DNA of 21,028 bases from Clostridia bacterium (GCA_007123515.1 SKKY01000187.1:1-21028); one strand, 5' to 3'; counted from the first letter of the stretch, positions 7,130 to 16,260 are shown. The notes: a model not told the origin generated them from the letters alone. A program made the numbers and translations.

Positions 7130-8206
7130 TTATTTTTTTTTCGTAAAAAAATCGGAAATATGTTTAATCAACACATCATTTTCATCATCATTTTTTATGG
7201 CAATCCTGAAATATTTATCAGTTAGGCCTTGGTAATTACTGCAATTTCTTATCATAATTTTATGTTGTATTAAATATTCCTGCAACTCCGAGGCTGTTTG
7301 CAGGCCTGTTATTTCTGCGAAAATATAGTTTGCTGAAGGCGGATACAAGATCAGATCCGGTACCTTTTGTAAAGCATCCACCATTCGTTTGCGCTCTTTA
7401 TAAAAGTAAGCTTTAGTGTTAATGATAAAGTCTCTGTCCTCTAGAAGATCTTTTGTAATGAGTTGTGCAAGACAATTAACATTCCAGGGATCTTTAATTT
7501 TGTGTAATTCCTTAATCAGCAATGGATCCGCCATCATCATTCCCAGTCGCAAGCCCGGTATGGAGTAAATTTTAGTCAAAGAATAAAGAATGATAATATT
7601 CGGGTTATTTTTTATCTCCGTTCTCATACTATTAGATTCTTCAAGAAAATCAATAAAAGATTCATCAATCATGACAAATGCATTTTTTTCTTTCGCTGCA
7701 GAAGTAACTTCTTTCAAGGTTTCTTTACTAAACAATGATCCGGTAGGATTATTGGGATTGCAGATGAAAATAATGCTGCCACTCTCGATATTTTCAAGAA
7801 ATCGCCAGTCAGCCTTCTGAAAATTGTCTGTCAGCGGGAAAAAATGAATGTTAGCCTGTACCGCTTTGGCTGCAAGCTCGTATTCAGAAAATGTAGGGTA
7901 TGGAATGTATACATTAGCCGGTTTTTTGTAGTGCATCAATAAAAACAAAAGTTCTGTGGCACCATTTCCAAAAATAATGTTTTCTTCACAGAGGTTTAAT
8001 GTATCGGCAGCTATTTTCTTAAGACTCTCCGAGTCCGTTTCCGGGTAATGTTTAATCTGATATATCTGCTCACTGATAATCCTCAGCGTACTCTCTTTAG
8101 GTCCCAGGGGATTAATGTTAGCGCTAAAATCCATAATTAAATTTGGTGAAATATCATATTTTTTTGCATAGTATCCAATGTTTCCACCGTGGTTAATCTG
8201 ATTCAA
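7130..8206 (-). CDS. cobD: L-threonine-O-3-phosphate decarboxylase (CobD, PLP enzyme)
   Basis: CobD decarboxylates L-threonine phosphate to (R)-1-amino-2-propanol phosphate, the linker that CbiB attaches to the corrin ring. This 358-aa fold-type I PLP enzyme resembles histidinol-phosphate aminotransferase. It has FSANINPLGP near the N-terminus, CNPNNPTG at 149–156, the DES motif at 181–183, and the PLP lysine Lys212 in SLTKIYSIPGLRLG. Histidinol-phosphate aminotransferase is the main alternative, but the adjacent threonine kinase and cob genes decide for CobD. The start is a TTG one base after the pduX stop, with AAGGAG inside the end of pduX, so the pair is tightly coupled. The name cobD here follows Salmonella usage, not the cbiB homologue. 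Confidence 0.92.
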   Translation of the reverse strand: MNQINHGGNIGYYAKKYDISPNLIMDFSANINPLGPKESTLRIISEQIYQIKHYPETDSESLKKIAADTLNLCEENIIFGNGATELLFLLMHYKKPANVYIPYPTFSEYELAAKAVQANIHFFPLTDNFQKADWRFLENIESGSIIFICNPNNPTGSLFSKETLKEVTSAAKEKNAFVMIDESFIDFLEESNSMRTEIKNNPNIIILYSLTKIYSIPGLRLGMMMADPLLIKELHKIKDPWNVNCLAQLITKDLLEDRDFIINTKAYFYKERKRMVDALQKVPDLILYPPSANYIFAEITGLQTASELQEYLIQHKIMIRNCSNYQGLTDKYFRIAIKNDDENDVLIKHISDFFTKKK

Positions 8207-8207
8207 T

Positions 8208-9098
8208 TTATGACTCTCCTTTTATTACGTATTCGTATCCCCCATTAACCAAACTAAAATTTCCAAGACAGGTTAATTCCGGATAGAAAAGATGCATTTT
8301 TTCCTGTAACCGAGTTAGATCGGTTGCTTCATTATTAACAATACCAATCAAAGTTCCACTATGAGCGACATTGATGCCATAAGCACCACAATCAGATGAC
8401 AGCAAAATAATGTCTTCAAGATCTTTTTTATAAAGTAATTTTTGATTTTCTATGGCACTGATGGTCACTGCCTGACCTAGCGTGCGGATATCTTTATGAT
8501 CGAAAGCTGTTTTTAAAAGCTCATACGCTTTTTTTATCACAGGTTGTTTTTCAAGGTTTATGGATTGCAGTAAAGGATTGGCATTAAAGGCGATGGTATC
8601 TATTTCACCACCATAATCATAGATCAAAAAATTAGCCGGAAATGAATCACCAACTTTTTCACAGAAAGAACCGTGAATATGATCAAAAGCCACAATCCCA
8701 TTGTAAAAAATACCATCAGATGGTTCGATATCAAGCAGTATACGACTGATTAACGTCTCATCAGCTTGTTTGCCGTTTATTAAAGCAACACCAAGAATAG
8801 CTGCTGTCATATCAGCTGTACTGCTGGCCATGCCTTTTCCGACAGTCAGATCCGAAGAAACAACAATCTCATATCCTTGATCAGGATCGATTTCCATGAT
8901 TTTGATGGCTTGTTTTACAGCAGTAATCAGTTTGTTTTTTTCAGGTACATCGACAGTAATACCAAGACAATCACTTTTTTTTATGGTCACTACGGAATAG
9001 CAATCAATCGGACAAGTAACCAGAAAATTAACCTGGTTAAGCATCCCCTGAATTAATTCACCACAGCTTCCGGGAACTTTAATAGAAACCTCCAACAA
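8208..9098 (-). CDS. pduX: GHMP kinase, PduX-like L-threonine kinase for cobalamin synthesis
   Basis: PduX phosphorylates free L-threonine to L-threonine phosphate, the substrate of CobD. This 296-aa protein begins VSIKVPGSCGELIQG, typical of PduX-type GHMP kinases. The ATP-binding GHMP motif is at residues 87–94 (GKGMASST), and the C-terminal glycine-rich region includes AHSGTLIGIV. The start is a TTG (a second TTG follows directly) with AAGGAG six bases upstream. It lies 14 bases after cobS and one base before cobD. The position next to CobD links it to the aminopropanol arm and makes other GHMP substrates such as homoserine or mevalonate unlikely. Confidence 0.88.
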   Translation of the reverse strand: MLEVSIKVPGSCGELIQGMLNQVNFLVTCPIDCYSVVTIKKSDCLGITVDVPEKNKLITAVKQAIKIMEIDPDQGYEIVVSSDLTVGKGMASSTADMTAAILGVALINGKQADETLISRILLDIEPSDGIFYNGIVAFDHIHGSFCEKVGDSFPANFLIYDYGGEIDTIAFNANPLLQSINLEKQPVIKKAYELLKTAFDHKDIRTLGQAVTISAIENQKLLYKKDLEDIILLSSDCGAYGINVAHSGTLIGIVNNEATDLTRLQEKMHLFYPELTCLGNFSLVNGGYEYVIKGES

Positions 9099-9112
9099 TG
9101 TTCACTCCTTAA

Positions 9113-9853
9113 TTATAACAAAAAAAACATAATCAGCATAAATACTGCCTGTGCTGTTTCACTCATCGCACCATAAGTATCTCCGGTGTGTCCGCCTAAA
9201 AAGGTATTTATCTTTACTGCAAGAGCAAAACACAAAAGGAATGTGATAATGATTCCTGAAATGATCATGTAATGCGGTAATAACAAAATCGAGGTAAGCA
9301 AAAGAATAAAAGTGCTTACCCAAAAATAAAGTAATTTGTTTTGATCTTTAAAAAATTTTCCAATCCCTTCCGATCGTGCGTAAGGGAAAAAAGTAATCAC
9401 AAACATCATAAACCACTTACCGACCATTGGAGCCAGCAATAAAAAGAGATAAGGATTCCAAACATGATGAAGTGACGCATACACAGCAAACTTTACTAAA
9501 AACAGCAATAACACTGTTGTCACACTGTGTGCACCGACACGACTGTCTTTCATAATTTCAAGCGCACGCTCTCTTGGTTTTGCAGAAAAAATTCCATCAC
9601 TCGTATCCATAAAACCATCAAGAAGTAATCCACCATTAATCACAATTTCCAAAACGAGAAGAACAACTCCAAGAACTAGCGGTGGCACCTGAAATTTAAG
9701 TATGTAATAGGATCCGGACATAATTGCTCCGGTAAACAGCGCAACAAAAATAAAGGCTTTCTGCGAATCGCCAAAATCTTTATCACTTACTTCCATATTG
9801 TGTTTGATGGGAATTCTTGTTAAGAACTGAGCGGCCACAATTAAACTTTTCAT
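9113..9853 (-). CDS. cobS: Adenosylcobinamide-GDP ribazoletransferase (cobalamin synthase CobS)
   Basis: CobS is an integral membrane enzyme that joins alpha-ribazole (or its phosphate) to adenosylcobinamide-GDP, releasing GMP and giving adenosylcobalamin or its phosphate. The 246-aa protein is of normal length and has several membrane segments. The conserved acidic metal-binding region follows the second segment: GGLLLDGFMDTSDGIFSAKPRE and KDSRVGAHSV (about residues 75–105). The C-terminal GGHTGDTYGA motif precedes the final helix. It starts two bases after the cbiA stop with AAGG upstream. CobU, which makes its GDP-activated substrate, is the first gene of the same operon. Confidence 0.96.
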   Translation of the reverse strand: MKSLIVAAQFLTRIPIKHNMEVSDKDFGDSQKAFIFVALFTGAIMSGSYYILKFQVPPLVLGVVLLVLEIVINGGLLLDGFMDTSDGIFSAKPRERALEIMKDSRVGAHSVTTVLLLFLVKFAVYASLHHVWNPYLFLLLAPMVGKWFMMFVITFFPYARSEGIGKFFKDQNKLLYFWVSTFILLLTSILLLPHYMIISGIIITFLLCFALAVKINTFLGGHTGDTYGAMSETAQAVFMLIMFFLL

Positions 9854-9855
9854 TT

Positions 9856-11244
9856 TTATTCGCCTTCCGCTTGCTTAAACGAAACGCAGTTATCAAGAAA
9901 GGCTTTAGCCGCATCCGGATTAGCAGCAAAATGAAAATGCAAATAGGAAGCAAACATGTTCTCTGTGCAAAACCCGTCCTGTTTTTCGTTTTCAAGATAT
10001 TGCATGGAAAATTGTGCATCATTATCGTCAATGTTAAAACGACTGTAATGAAACTCATGACCTTTTACAAGATCTCCTTTTTTTCCGATAATGCAGTCCT
10101 GGAGTAATTTACCCTGGCGATATCCCATAGCAACTAGTTTTGTTGTCATTTCTATTTCACCGGGAATAAAGGAAAGCATCGTGGTCGCTTTCGAATTAAA
10201 ATCACTGATGGTCTTATTCATGTACATAAAACCACCGCATTCGGCAAATATTGGCAACCCTTCCTTATACTTTGCTGTCAGATCACTAACAAAAGCAGCA
10301 TTATTTCGTAGTTCCTCTAAAAATAATTCCGGAAATCCTCCTCCAAGAATTAATCCTGAAATATCTTCTGGCAGTTTTTGATCGAATAACGGACTGACTT
10401 CAATGAGTTCGGCTCCTAAATGTCTTAAATAATCAAGGCCGTCATGATAGTAAAAGGAAAACGCTTTATCAAAAGCATAAGCGATTTTAACAGACTGCTC
10501 CGCATATTGATTATGTTGCTTCTGATTAAACATCAAGGTATCCGGTTCCGGCATATCGGGAGCTTCAGCCGCAATGGCCATAAGCTTGTCCGTATCGATT
10601 GTTTTTTCTAGTTCTGAAGCAATATAGTCGAGTTGATCATCAAGATGATCCATTTCAGTAGCAGGAATCAGTCCAAGATGCCTCTCTGGCATCGCAAGCT
10701 TTTCGTTTCGCATCACATGTCCTATTATTTCAATGCCTAAAGGCTTTATAGCATCTTCGAGTATGGTAAGATGCCTTTGGCTGGCTACCTTGTTTAAAAT
10801 AACGCCTTTTACGTTTAAATCAGGATCGTAATGCATAAAACCATAGACAATGGCTGCAGCACTTCGAGCTATTGAACGGGCATCTAATACCAAAATGACA
10901 GGAGAGCTGGTCAGTTTGGCCAGATGTGATGTGCTCCCGGTTTCTTCCGAACCACTTCTTCCGTCAAATAGCCCCATAACACCCTCAATAATATTCAAAT
11001 CTGCATCTTGACTATTTTTTATCAATAATTCTTTAACAAGATCCTCGCCCAGCATCCAGGTGTCAAGATTTTTAGAAAATTTACCGGTCGCAACACCGTG
11101 ATAGCTAGGGTCAATATAATCCGGCCCGGACTTAAAACCCTGAACATGGTACCCTTTCTGGGTAAACAATCTCATTAGTCCACTGGTGATTGTAGTTTTT
11201 CCGGAGCCACTGTTAACACCGGCAATAACAATTCTTGATTTCAT
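9856..11244 (-). CDS. cbiA: Cobyrinate a,c-diamide synthase (CbiA)
   Basis: CbiA uses ATP and glutamine to amidate the a and c side chains of cobyrinic acid. The roughly 462-aa protein has an N-terminal P-loop domain (GVNSGSGKTTITSG) and FKSGPDYIDPSYH, then a C-terminal type-1 glutamine amidotransferase domain. That domain has the nucleophile Cys near residue 335 (IFAECGGFMYM), GHEFHYSRF, and SYLHFHFA at the end. An in-frame GTG at 11253 would add MNH, but AAGGCGGG lies about eight bases before the ATG at 11244, which I therefore chose. It sits 14 bases after cbiB and two before cobS. The glutaminase residues look intact. Confidence 0.95.
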   Translation of the reverse strand: MKSRIVIAGVNSGSGKTTITSGLMRLFTQKGYHVQGFKSGPDYIDPSYHGVATGKFSKNLDTWMLGEDLVKELLIKNSQDADLNIIEGVMGLFDGRSGSEETGSTSHLAKLTSSPVILVLDARSIARSAAAIVYGFMHYDPDLNVKGVILNKVASQRHLTILEDAIKPLGIEIIGHVMRNEKLAMPERHLGLIPATEMDHLDDQLDYIASELEKTIDTDKLMAIAAEAPDMPEPDTLMFNQKQHNQYAEQSVKIAYAFDKAFSFYYHDGLDYLRHLGAELIEVSPLFDQKLPEDISGLILGGGFPELFLEELRNNAAFVSDLTAKYKEGLPIFAECGGFMYMNKTISDFNSKATTMLSFIPGEIEMTTKLVAMGYRQGKLLQDCIIGKKGDLVKGHEFHYSRFNIDDNDAQFSMQYLENEKQDGFCTENMFASYLHFHFAANPDAAKAFLDNCVSFKQAEGE

Positions 11245-11258
11245 ATGATTCACCCGCC

Positions 11259-12209
11259 TTAGAAAAAATATCCGATCAGTACATTACAAACAATCCATGC
11301 AAATGTTGAAAAATACATAATTTCAACCACTTCTATAATTTTCGATCGATCGGTCTGATCGATTTTTATTCCCATATATGCTCTGAAGCTTTCTTTTCCA
11401 AAATAGCTATTGTAACCGCCAAGTCTGATTTTCATAGCTCCGGCAGCCGCACTTTCTGTATAGCCACCATTGGGACTTGGATGTTTTGAAGCATCTTTAA
11501 CCATGGTTTTAAAAGAAAGCCGCCCATCATACTTAGGGTGGAGCATCGCCACCAATACAATCAGCAAAGCAGTCAGTCTGGCCGGTATAAAGTTAAAAAC
11601 ATCATCGACCCGGGCAGAAAACCTTCCAAAAAATAAATACCTTTCATTTTTATAACCAACCATGGAATCAAGCGTATTAACTGCGCGATATAAAAAAGCT
11701 AATGGTGCTCCGCCAATAAAAGCATAAAAAAGCGGACTGGTCACACCGTCAACAATATTCTCAGATACCGTTTCAACGACGGCTCTTGAAATTTCCTCTT
11801 CATTTAGATCATCGGTATCTCTTCCAACAATCATCGCTACTTTTTGACGAGCCTCTTTTATTCTTTTTTCTGACAGAAGCTCATAAATTTCAACCGCTGC
11901 CTTTTTTAAGGCCTCCGTTGAAATGGTAAATGAAACTAATACAGAAGAAAGTGCTATATATAGATAAACATTGATAGCTAATGCAACCGCTACCATAGCA
12001 TAAACAACTAGAAAAGTTACAGCCAAAACCAAGACGGTCAGAACCATACCTTTTATAAATTTTAGTTTATCCGAATCTTTTTCTCTGTACAGCTGTTCTT
12101 CAAAGAAAGTGATAATCTTTCCAATCATCACTACCGGATGAGGGATTCGTTTAGGCTCTGAAAAGATCAAATCCAATAAATAAGCAAAGGTTACGATCAA
12201 ATAATTCAT
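11259..12209 (-). CDS. cbiB: Adenosylcobinamide-phosphate synthase (CbiB)
   Basis: CbiB is a membrane protein that links aminopropanol phosphate to the f side chain of adenosylcobyric acid, giving adenosylcobinamide phosphate. The 316-aa protein carries the family signature near its start (LDLIFSEPKRIPHPVVMIGK). It also has several hydrophobic helices, the conserved AVNTLDSMVGYKNERYLFFG and ARVDDVFNFIPARL segments, and SPNGGYTESAAAGAM. The ATG overlaps the cobQ stop as ATGA (four bases), a standard coupling arrangement. Its substrate is supplied by CobQ just upstream and by PduX and CobD downstream. It is the homologue named cobD in Pseudomonas denitrificans, so I use cbiB to avoid confusion. 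Confidence 0.95.
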   Translation of the reverse strand: MNYLIVTFAYLLDLIFSEPKRIPHPVVMIGKIITFFEEQLYREKDSDKLKFIKGMVLTVLVLAVTFLVVYAMVAVALAINVYLYIALSSVLVSFTISTEALKKAAVEIYELLSEKRIKEARQKVAMIVGRDTDDLNEEEISRAVVETVSENIVDGVTSPLFYAFIGGAPLAFLYRAVNTLDSMVGYKNERYLFFGRFSARVDDVFNFIPARLTALLIVLVAMLHPKYDGRLSFKTMVKDASKHPSPNGGYTESAAAGAMKIRLGGYNSYFGKESFRAYMGIKIDQTDRSKIIEVVEIMYFSTFAWIVCNVLIGYFF

Positions 12210-13738
12210 TTCAGTCCCATTATTTTATAAACTTTTTCCATATCAAAGCTAGCCCTTACAATATCAGCAAGCTCATTAAACGCTTTTTCTTTTTCCGCGT
12301 GATAATTTATATTGCTTGTAGTAATGGATTCCCATCCTTTATCTTTTCTTATATTATTAAGAATCTGTCTTCGTAATTGATCAGCATCAAAGATTCCGTG
12401 AATATAGGTTCCAAGGACTCGGCCGTTTGAAGAAATCAGACCATCCGGTAATTTTTCCTCTTTTCCAAAACGGTTAGTGATTAAAAACGGTTCCTGACTT
12501 TTACCATGATCTTCAGTTGTTCCCATGTGAATCTCATAACCATTAAAATCAAGATCCTTGCAACCTTCTAAAATTCCATAATCAGCAAGCACTTTTCCCT
12601 GTACCTGCGTCGTTATTTTTTCAGTATCAAAGGTTGTGATCGTATTGATAAGACCTAGTGCATCCAGTTCAAGAAGATCCGATTCGGTTTTGTTTGGATC
12701 ACGGATTTCTTTACCTAAAAGTTGATACCCTCCGCAGATACCAAAAATCCAAGTGCCTGCAGCCTGGGCTTTAATAATAGCTTGATCTAGTCCCGTTTCT
12801 TTTAAAAAGAGCATATCTCCGATCGTATTTTTACTGCCCGGTATAATGATCATATCTGGCGTTCCAAGATCCTCAAGTTTTCTGACATAACGAAGATTGA
12901 CATCTTCTTCATCATGCAGAATATCAAAATCGGTAAAATTCGACAAATGTCTAAGGTTTATCACCGCAATATCGAGAAGATTGTCTCTTTTTCCTTTAAT
13001 GCTTCTTCTCTCAATAACTACAGAATCTTCTTCGGGAATCGCGATTTCTTCAAAATAAGGAACTACACCAACGACTGGTTTACCGGTTTTTTCTTCTATA
13101 AAATCCAAAGCAGGCGTTAACAGGTCAATATCGCCTCGAAACTTGTTAATGATGATCCCTTTAACAAGGTCTCGCTCTTCTTGATCCAAAAGAATAAGTG
13201 TACCGACAACAGACGCAATCGAGCCACCTCTGTCTATATCGGCAATCAAAAAAACCGGTGCGTTAAGTTCCCTGGCCACTTTCATATTCACAACATCATT
13301 TTCTTTTAAATTTACTTCTGCAGGACTTCCTGCACCTTCAATTAGCATCGCTTCAAAATTATCTGTCAGATAATCCATGCTTTCTTTAATAACTTCCCAT
13401 GCTTTGGTTTTAAATTGCTGATGATATTCTTTAGCAGAAAGATTGCCTACAGACTTTCCCATAACAATAACCTGGCTTTTAGCATGTTGAGTCGGTTTTA
13501 ATAAGATCGGATTCATTTGGACGAAGGGCTCTAGTTTAGCTGCTTCAGCCTGCACCACCTGAGCTCTGCCCATTTCACCGCCATCTTTAGTTACGTACGA
13601 ATTAAGAGCCATATTCTGCGCTTTAAAAGGAACTACCTGATATCCATCCTGAAGCAGGATCCGGCAAAAAGCGGCCGTTAACGCGCTTTTCCCGACATTA
13701 GAACTGGTTCCCTGAAACATTAACGTTTTTGCTTTCAA
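12206..13738 (-). CDS. cobQ: Adenosylcobyric acid synthase (CobQ/CbiP)
   Basis: CobQ/CbiP performs four glutamine- and ATP-dependent amidations (side chains b, d, e and g) to give adenosylcobyric acid. The roughly 510-aa protein has an N-terminal P-loop (FQGTSSNVGKS), VPFKAQNMALNS, EGAGSPAEVNL and DIDRGGS. The C-terminal type-1 amidotransferase domain has nucleophile Cys near residue 333 (FGICGGYQLLG) and the catalytic His region GTYIHGIF. Two in-frame TTG codons are possible starts. The one at 13747 overlaps the cbiC stop but abuts the only purine-rich site (AAAGGG). The one at 13738 has it about 10 bases upstream and gives the usual start MKAKTLMFQGT, so I prefer it. Neither has a strong ribosome site. 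Confidence 0.95.
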   Translation of the reverse strand: MKAKTLMFQGTSSNVGKSALTAAFCRILLQDGYQVVPFKAQNMALNSYVTKDGGEMGRAQVVQAEAAKLEPFVQMNPILLKPTQHAKSQVIVMGKSVGNLSAKEYHQQFKTKAWEVIKESMDYLTDNFEAMLIEGAGSPAEVNLKENDVVNMKVARELNAPVFLIADIDRGGSIASVVGTLILLDQEERDLVKGIIINKFRGDIDLLTPALDFIEEKTGKPVVGVVPYFEEIAIPEEDSVVIERRSIKGKRDNLLDIAVINLRHLSNFTDFDILHDEEDVNLRYVRKLEDLGTPDMIIIPGSKNTIGDMLFLKETGLDQAIIKAQAAGTWIFGICGGYQLLGKEIRDPNKTESDLLELDALGLINTITTFDTEKITTQVQGKVLADYGILEGCKDLDFNGYEIHMGTTEDHGKSQEPFLITNRFGKEEKLPDGLISSNGRVLGTYIHGIFDADQLRRQILNNIRKDKGWESITTSNINYHAEKEKAFNELADIVRASFDMEKVYKIMGLK

Positions 13739-13743
13739 TACAA

Positions 13744-14385
13744 TCAATCCCTTTCAACAATGGTATATAACAACGCATTTAGTACAGAAGCCGCAATTGG
13801 GCTGCCACCTTTAGTGCCAAGTACCGTTACATAAGGTACAGGAGCTTCTTCAACAAGTAAATCTTTAGATTCTTTAGCTCCTACAAAACCTACCGGAGTT
13901 CCTATGATCAGAGCTGGTTTTATATTTTCTTCTTTGCATAATTCCAAAACAGTAAATAATGCTGTAGGAGCATTGCCAATGGCAATAATACAGCCTTCCA
14001 TTCTATCTTTTAATAATTTCATTGCCGTCATCGACCGTGTTTCACCGGTTCTTTTTGCTTCTTTTGCTACTTCTTCATCAGAAACACTGCAGATTATTTC
14101 AGATCCGACTTTATTGAGAGCAGGTTTGTTAACACCGACTTTAAGCATATTTACATCAGTAATGATCAGTGCTCCCTTTTTTAGGGCGTCTATACCACTT
14201 TGTATCGCTTCGGGGTGAATTTTAACAACATTTGCATAATCAGGATCGCCTGATGTGTGTACAATACGGTGAACAACCGTTTTGTACAGTGGATCCCAAG
14301 AATGAGATCCTATTAGATCTTCTATAATATCCATACTTTTATTTTCTATGCCCATCGGATTAATGTCGTATTCTTGTTTGCTCAT
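13744..14385 (-). CDS. cbiC: Cobalt-precorrin-8 methylmutase (CbiC)
   Basis: CbiC moves the methyl group from C11 to C12, turning cobalt-precorrin-8 into cobyrinic acid, the last ring-rearrangement step. The 213-aa protein is of normal length. The catalytic histidine is His43 in RIVHTSGDPDYA. Other family blocks visible are GALIITDVNMLKVGV, ETRSMTAMKLL, AIGNAPTALF and the GTPVGFVGAKESK segment. GGAGG lies six bases before the ATG. The start overlaps the end of cbiJ by 26 bases in another frame, and the stop touches the region from which cobQ starts. Confidence 0.96.
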   Translation of the reverse strand: MSKQEYDINPMGIENKSMDIIEDLIGSHSWDPLYKTVVHRIVHTSGDPDYANVVKIHPEAIQSGIDALKKGALIITDVNMLKVGVNKPALNKVGSEIICSVSDEEVAKEAKRTGETRSMTAMKLLKDRMEGCIIAIGNAPTALFTVLELCKEENIKPALIIGTPVGFVGAKESKDLLVEEAPVPYVTVLGTKGGSPIAASVLNALLYTIVERD

Positions 14386-15139
14386 CTTGTACCTCCATGA
14401 TTTTATTTAATAAATTTTCTATATCATCAAATACAACAGGGTATGTGATTTCGGGTCTTTTAATAATGATAATCTGTATTGCGGCATCAATTGCCGCAGC
14501 GATTTTTTTATCGGTTCCTCCGGATAGGCCACTGTCTTTTGTGATTAACAAGTCGATAGCTTTTTCTTTAATGATTAGTGCATTATGTTCGTAGCTAAAC
14601 GGTCCCTGCATGGCAATAATCTGTCCAATGGACAATCCTGCTTTTATACAAGCATCGATGGAATCAATATCAGGGAGAACTCTGGCAAATACTTTCTTTT
14701 TTGCAATTAATTCACTAAAATTTTGGATACCTCTGGAACCCGTTGTTAACAATATATGATCTCCTTTTTCAAGAGCGGCCCTTTGAGCCGAATCAAGATC
14801 ATTAACATACAGAATCTTTTCAGATACTTCTTCTTTACCGAACGGACGTTCATAGCGAAAATAGGGCACATTGGCTTGGTCCGATGCTATTATGGCATTT
14901 TCGGAGATTAGTTTTGCGAAGGGATGTGTGGCATCAATAATAGCATCAATGCTTTTATCCTTTAAAAAAGAGGCAAACATTTCTTTTTCGAGCATGATTT
15001 TCTCAACATTCTCGGAAACTTCAAGGGCGAGGCTTTTTCCATATTCACTAACAGCGGTACTAATAAATGGAATTTTATTAGAGGATAATTTTTTTGCAAT
15101 ATTCCTTGCATCAATGGTTCCTCCAAGAAGCAAAATCAT
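14360..15139 (-). CDS. cbiJ: Cobalt-precorrin-6A reductase (CbiJ)
   Basis: CbiJ reduces cobalt-precorrin-6A to -6B using a nicotinamide cofactor. The roughly 259-aa protein starts MILLLGGTIDARNIAKKL, the nucleotide-binding glycine motif of the CobK/CbiJ family. It also contains IDATHPFAKLISENA and LLTTGSRGIQNF, and ends with TKDSGLSGGTDKKIAAA, all characteristic blocks. A longer reading frame reaches 15172, but it would overlap cbiG. The ATG at 15139 has GAGG six bases upstream and matches the usual family N-terminus, so it is preferred. That places it 17 bases after cbiG. The 3' end overlaps cbiC by 26 bases. Confidence 0.94.
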   Translation of the reverse strand: MILLLGGTIDARNIAKKLSSNKIPFISTAVSEYGKSLALEVSENVEKIMLEKEMFASFLKDKSIDAIIDATHPFAKLISENAIIASDQANVPYFRYERPFGKEEVSEKILYVNDLDSAQRAALEKGDHILLTTGSRGIQNFSELIAKKKVFARVLPDIDSIDACIKAGLSIGQIIAMQGPFSYEHNALIIKEKAIDLLITKDSGLSGGTDKKIAAAIDAAIQIIIIKRPEITYPVVFDDIENLLNKIMEVQDEQTRIRH

Positions 15140-15156
15140 AGTGCACCTCTTATCGT

Positions 15157-16260
15157 TTAATCTTTTAGCCAAAAGTGGCTTTTTTTCTTTATGGTAATGG
15201 GGTCTTCTATACTGACCGTTGCAGTCATACCGGAAATTTCAGTTTTTTTAATAAGAATCTTGATGGTTTCTCTATTTTCAGAAATCAGACTAACAGGCTC
15301 GGATACGCCCCAGGCACCTGTATTCTTGTAAACAAAATCTGACTTTTCAAGATTCGGATACCTGTCATAAATTTTGTTAATCTCCTCTGCCCGATAGGTC
15401 ACGTAAGGTATTTTATACTTTTTTGAAAAGGCTAGCATGGCTTTTTCATCTTTTTTTATACTTATGCTGCGCATTTCTCTGATACTTAACAAGGAAAGCT
15501 GGTTTTTCTCTAAAAAATCAAGGATGTTATTTTCAAAAACATCTTCAGGAAAATCTTTTTTACAACCGACTCCAAGTATCAGATTTGATGGTCTTAAAAA
15601 AATTCGATTTGGTTCTTCCGGGTATAACTTATGGCTGACCATCGCGTACATCGAAGTGCTCTTTTTATCAGCCGAATGACAAAACTGACTTACAGGAAAT
15701 GACGGATGGAAATCATCAAAGCGTATCCCGCGATCAGCAACGATATGAATGGTCTTATTATGTAAAATGGCCTTATTAAAGGCTGCAATTTTTGTTATGG
15801 GGTCAATTTTTAATCCGTGATCTCTGGCAAAAGAATCAAGAGCATACTTATTGTTAACATCGGTTGCCGTCGTAATCACACAATGATTTTGAAGGAATGT
15901 GCTGACTTCCTTTGCTAAATCATTTCCCCCGCCTAAATGGCCGGATAAAAGACTAATCGTAAACAGTCCTTTTTCATCAATTACAACAACAGCCGGATCA
16001 TGATCTTTAGCCACTATATATGGTGCAATCATCCTGACAACGATGCCTGTGGCCATAATATATAAAAAGCCATCATAATTGGAAAAAGAATCTTTTGTCA
16101 GTTCTTTTAAGGTATCCCAGTTTGCGGTCCAAAGCGCTGTATCAAAAGTAAGACCTTTCTCTTTTAATGTTAAAAGGTCAGCATTCGGATATGCATCTTT
16201 AATGGAAGCGGCTATAGATATACCATTTTGAGTAATGGCAATGATTGCAAGTTTTTTCAT
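15157..16260 (-). CDS. cbiG: Cobalt-precorrin-5A hydrolase (CbiG)
   Basis: CbiG opens the delta-lactone of cobalt-precorrin-5A and releases the C20-derived two-carbon unit as acetaldehyde, a step specific to the anaerobic route. This 367-aa protein has an N-terminal domain with FLYIMATGIVVRMIAPYI, a middle part with LLSGHLGGGNDLA and TTATDVNNKYALD, and a C-terminal domain with LILGVGCKKD. Together these give full family length with no fused methyltransferase. The ATG shares one base with the cbiF stop (TAATG), so the genes are coupled. Its presence with CbiD and CbiJ, and the lack of any CobG- or CobN-like gene here, marks the early-cobalt, oxygen-independent pathway. Confidence 0.95.
   Translation of the reverse strand: MKKLAIIAITQNGISIAASIKDAYPNADLLTLKEKGLTFDTALWTANWDTLKELTKDSFSNYDGFLYIMATGIVVRMIAPYIVAKDHDPAVVVIDEKGLFTISLLSGHLGGGNDLAKEVSTFLQNHCVITTATDVNNKYALDSFARDHGLKIDPITKIAAFNKAILHNKTIHIVADRGIRFDDFHPSFPVSQFCHSADKKSTSMYAMVSHKLYPEEPNRIFLRPSNLILGVGCKKDFPEDVFENNILDFLEKNQLSLLSIREMRSISIKKDEKAMLAFSKKYKIPYVTYRAEEINKIYDRYPNLEKSDFVYKNTGAWGVSEPVSLISENRETIKILIKKTEISGMTATVSIEDPITIKKKSHFWLKD

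Noticed and set aside
9783..10381. Overlapping open frames on both strands within the cobS/cbiA region
   Set aside because: They lie entirely or mostly inside cobS and cbiA, whose protein motifs are clear, and encode no recognisable domain.
14528..14534. GCCACTG on the plus strand, resembling the B12-box core of cobalamin riboswitches
   Set aside because: It lies inside cbiJ on the opposite strand, with no plus-strand gene downstream and no surrounding riboswitch structure; a 7-base match is expected by chance.
14871..15197. A 108-codon plus-strand frame antisense to cbiJ
   Set aside because: No ribosome site or recognisable protein is seen, and the minus-strand cbiJ motifs explain the sequence.
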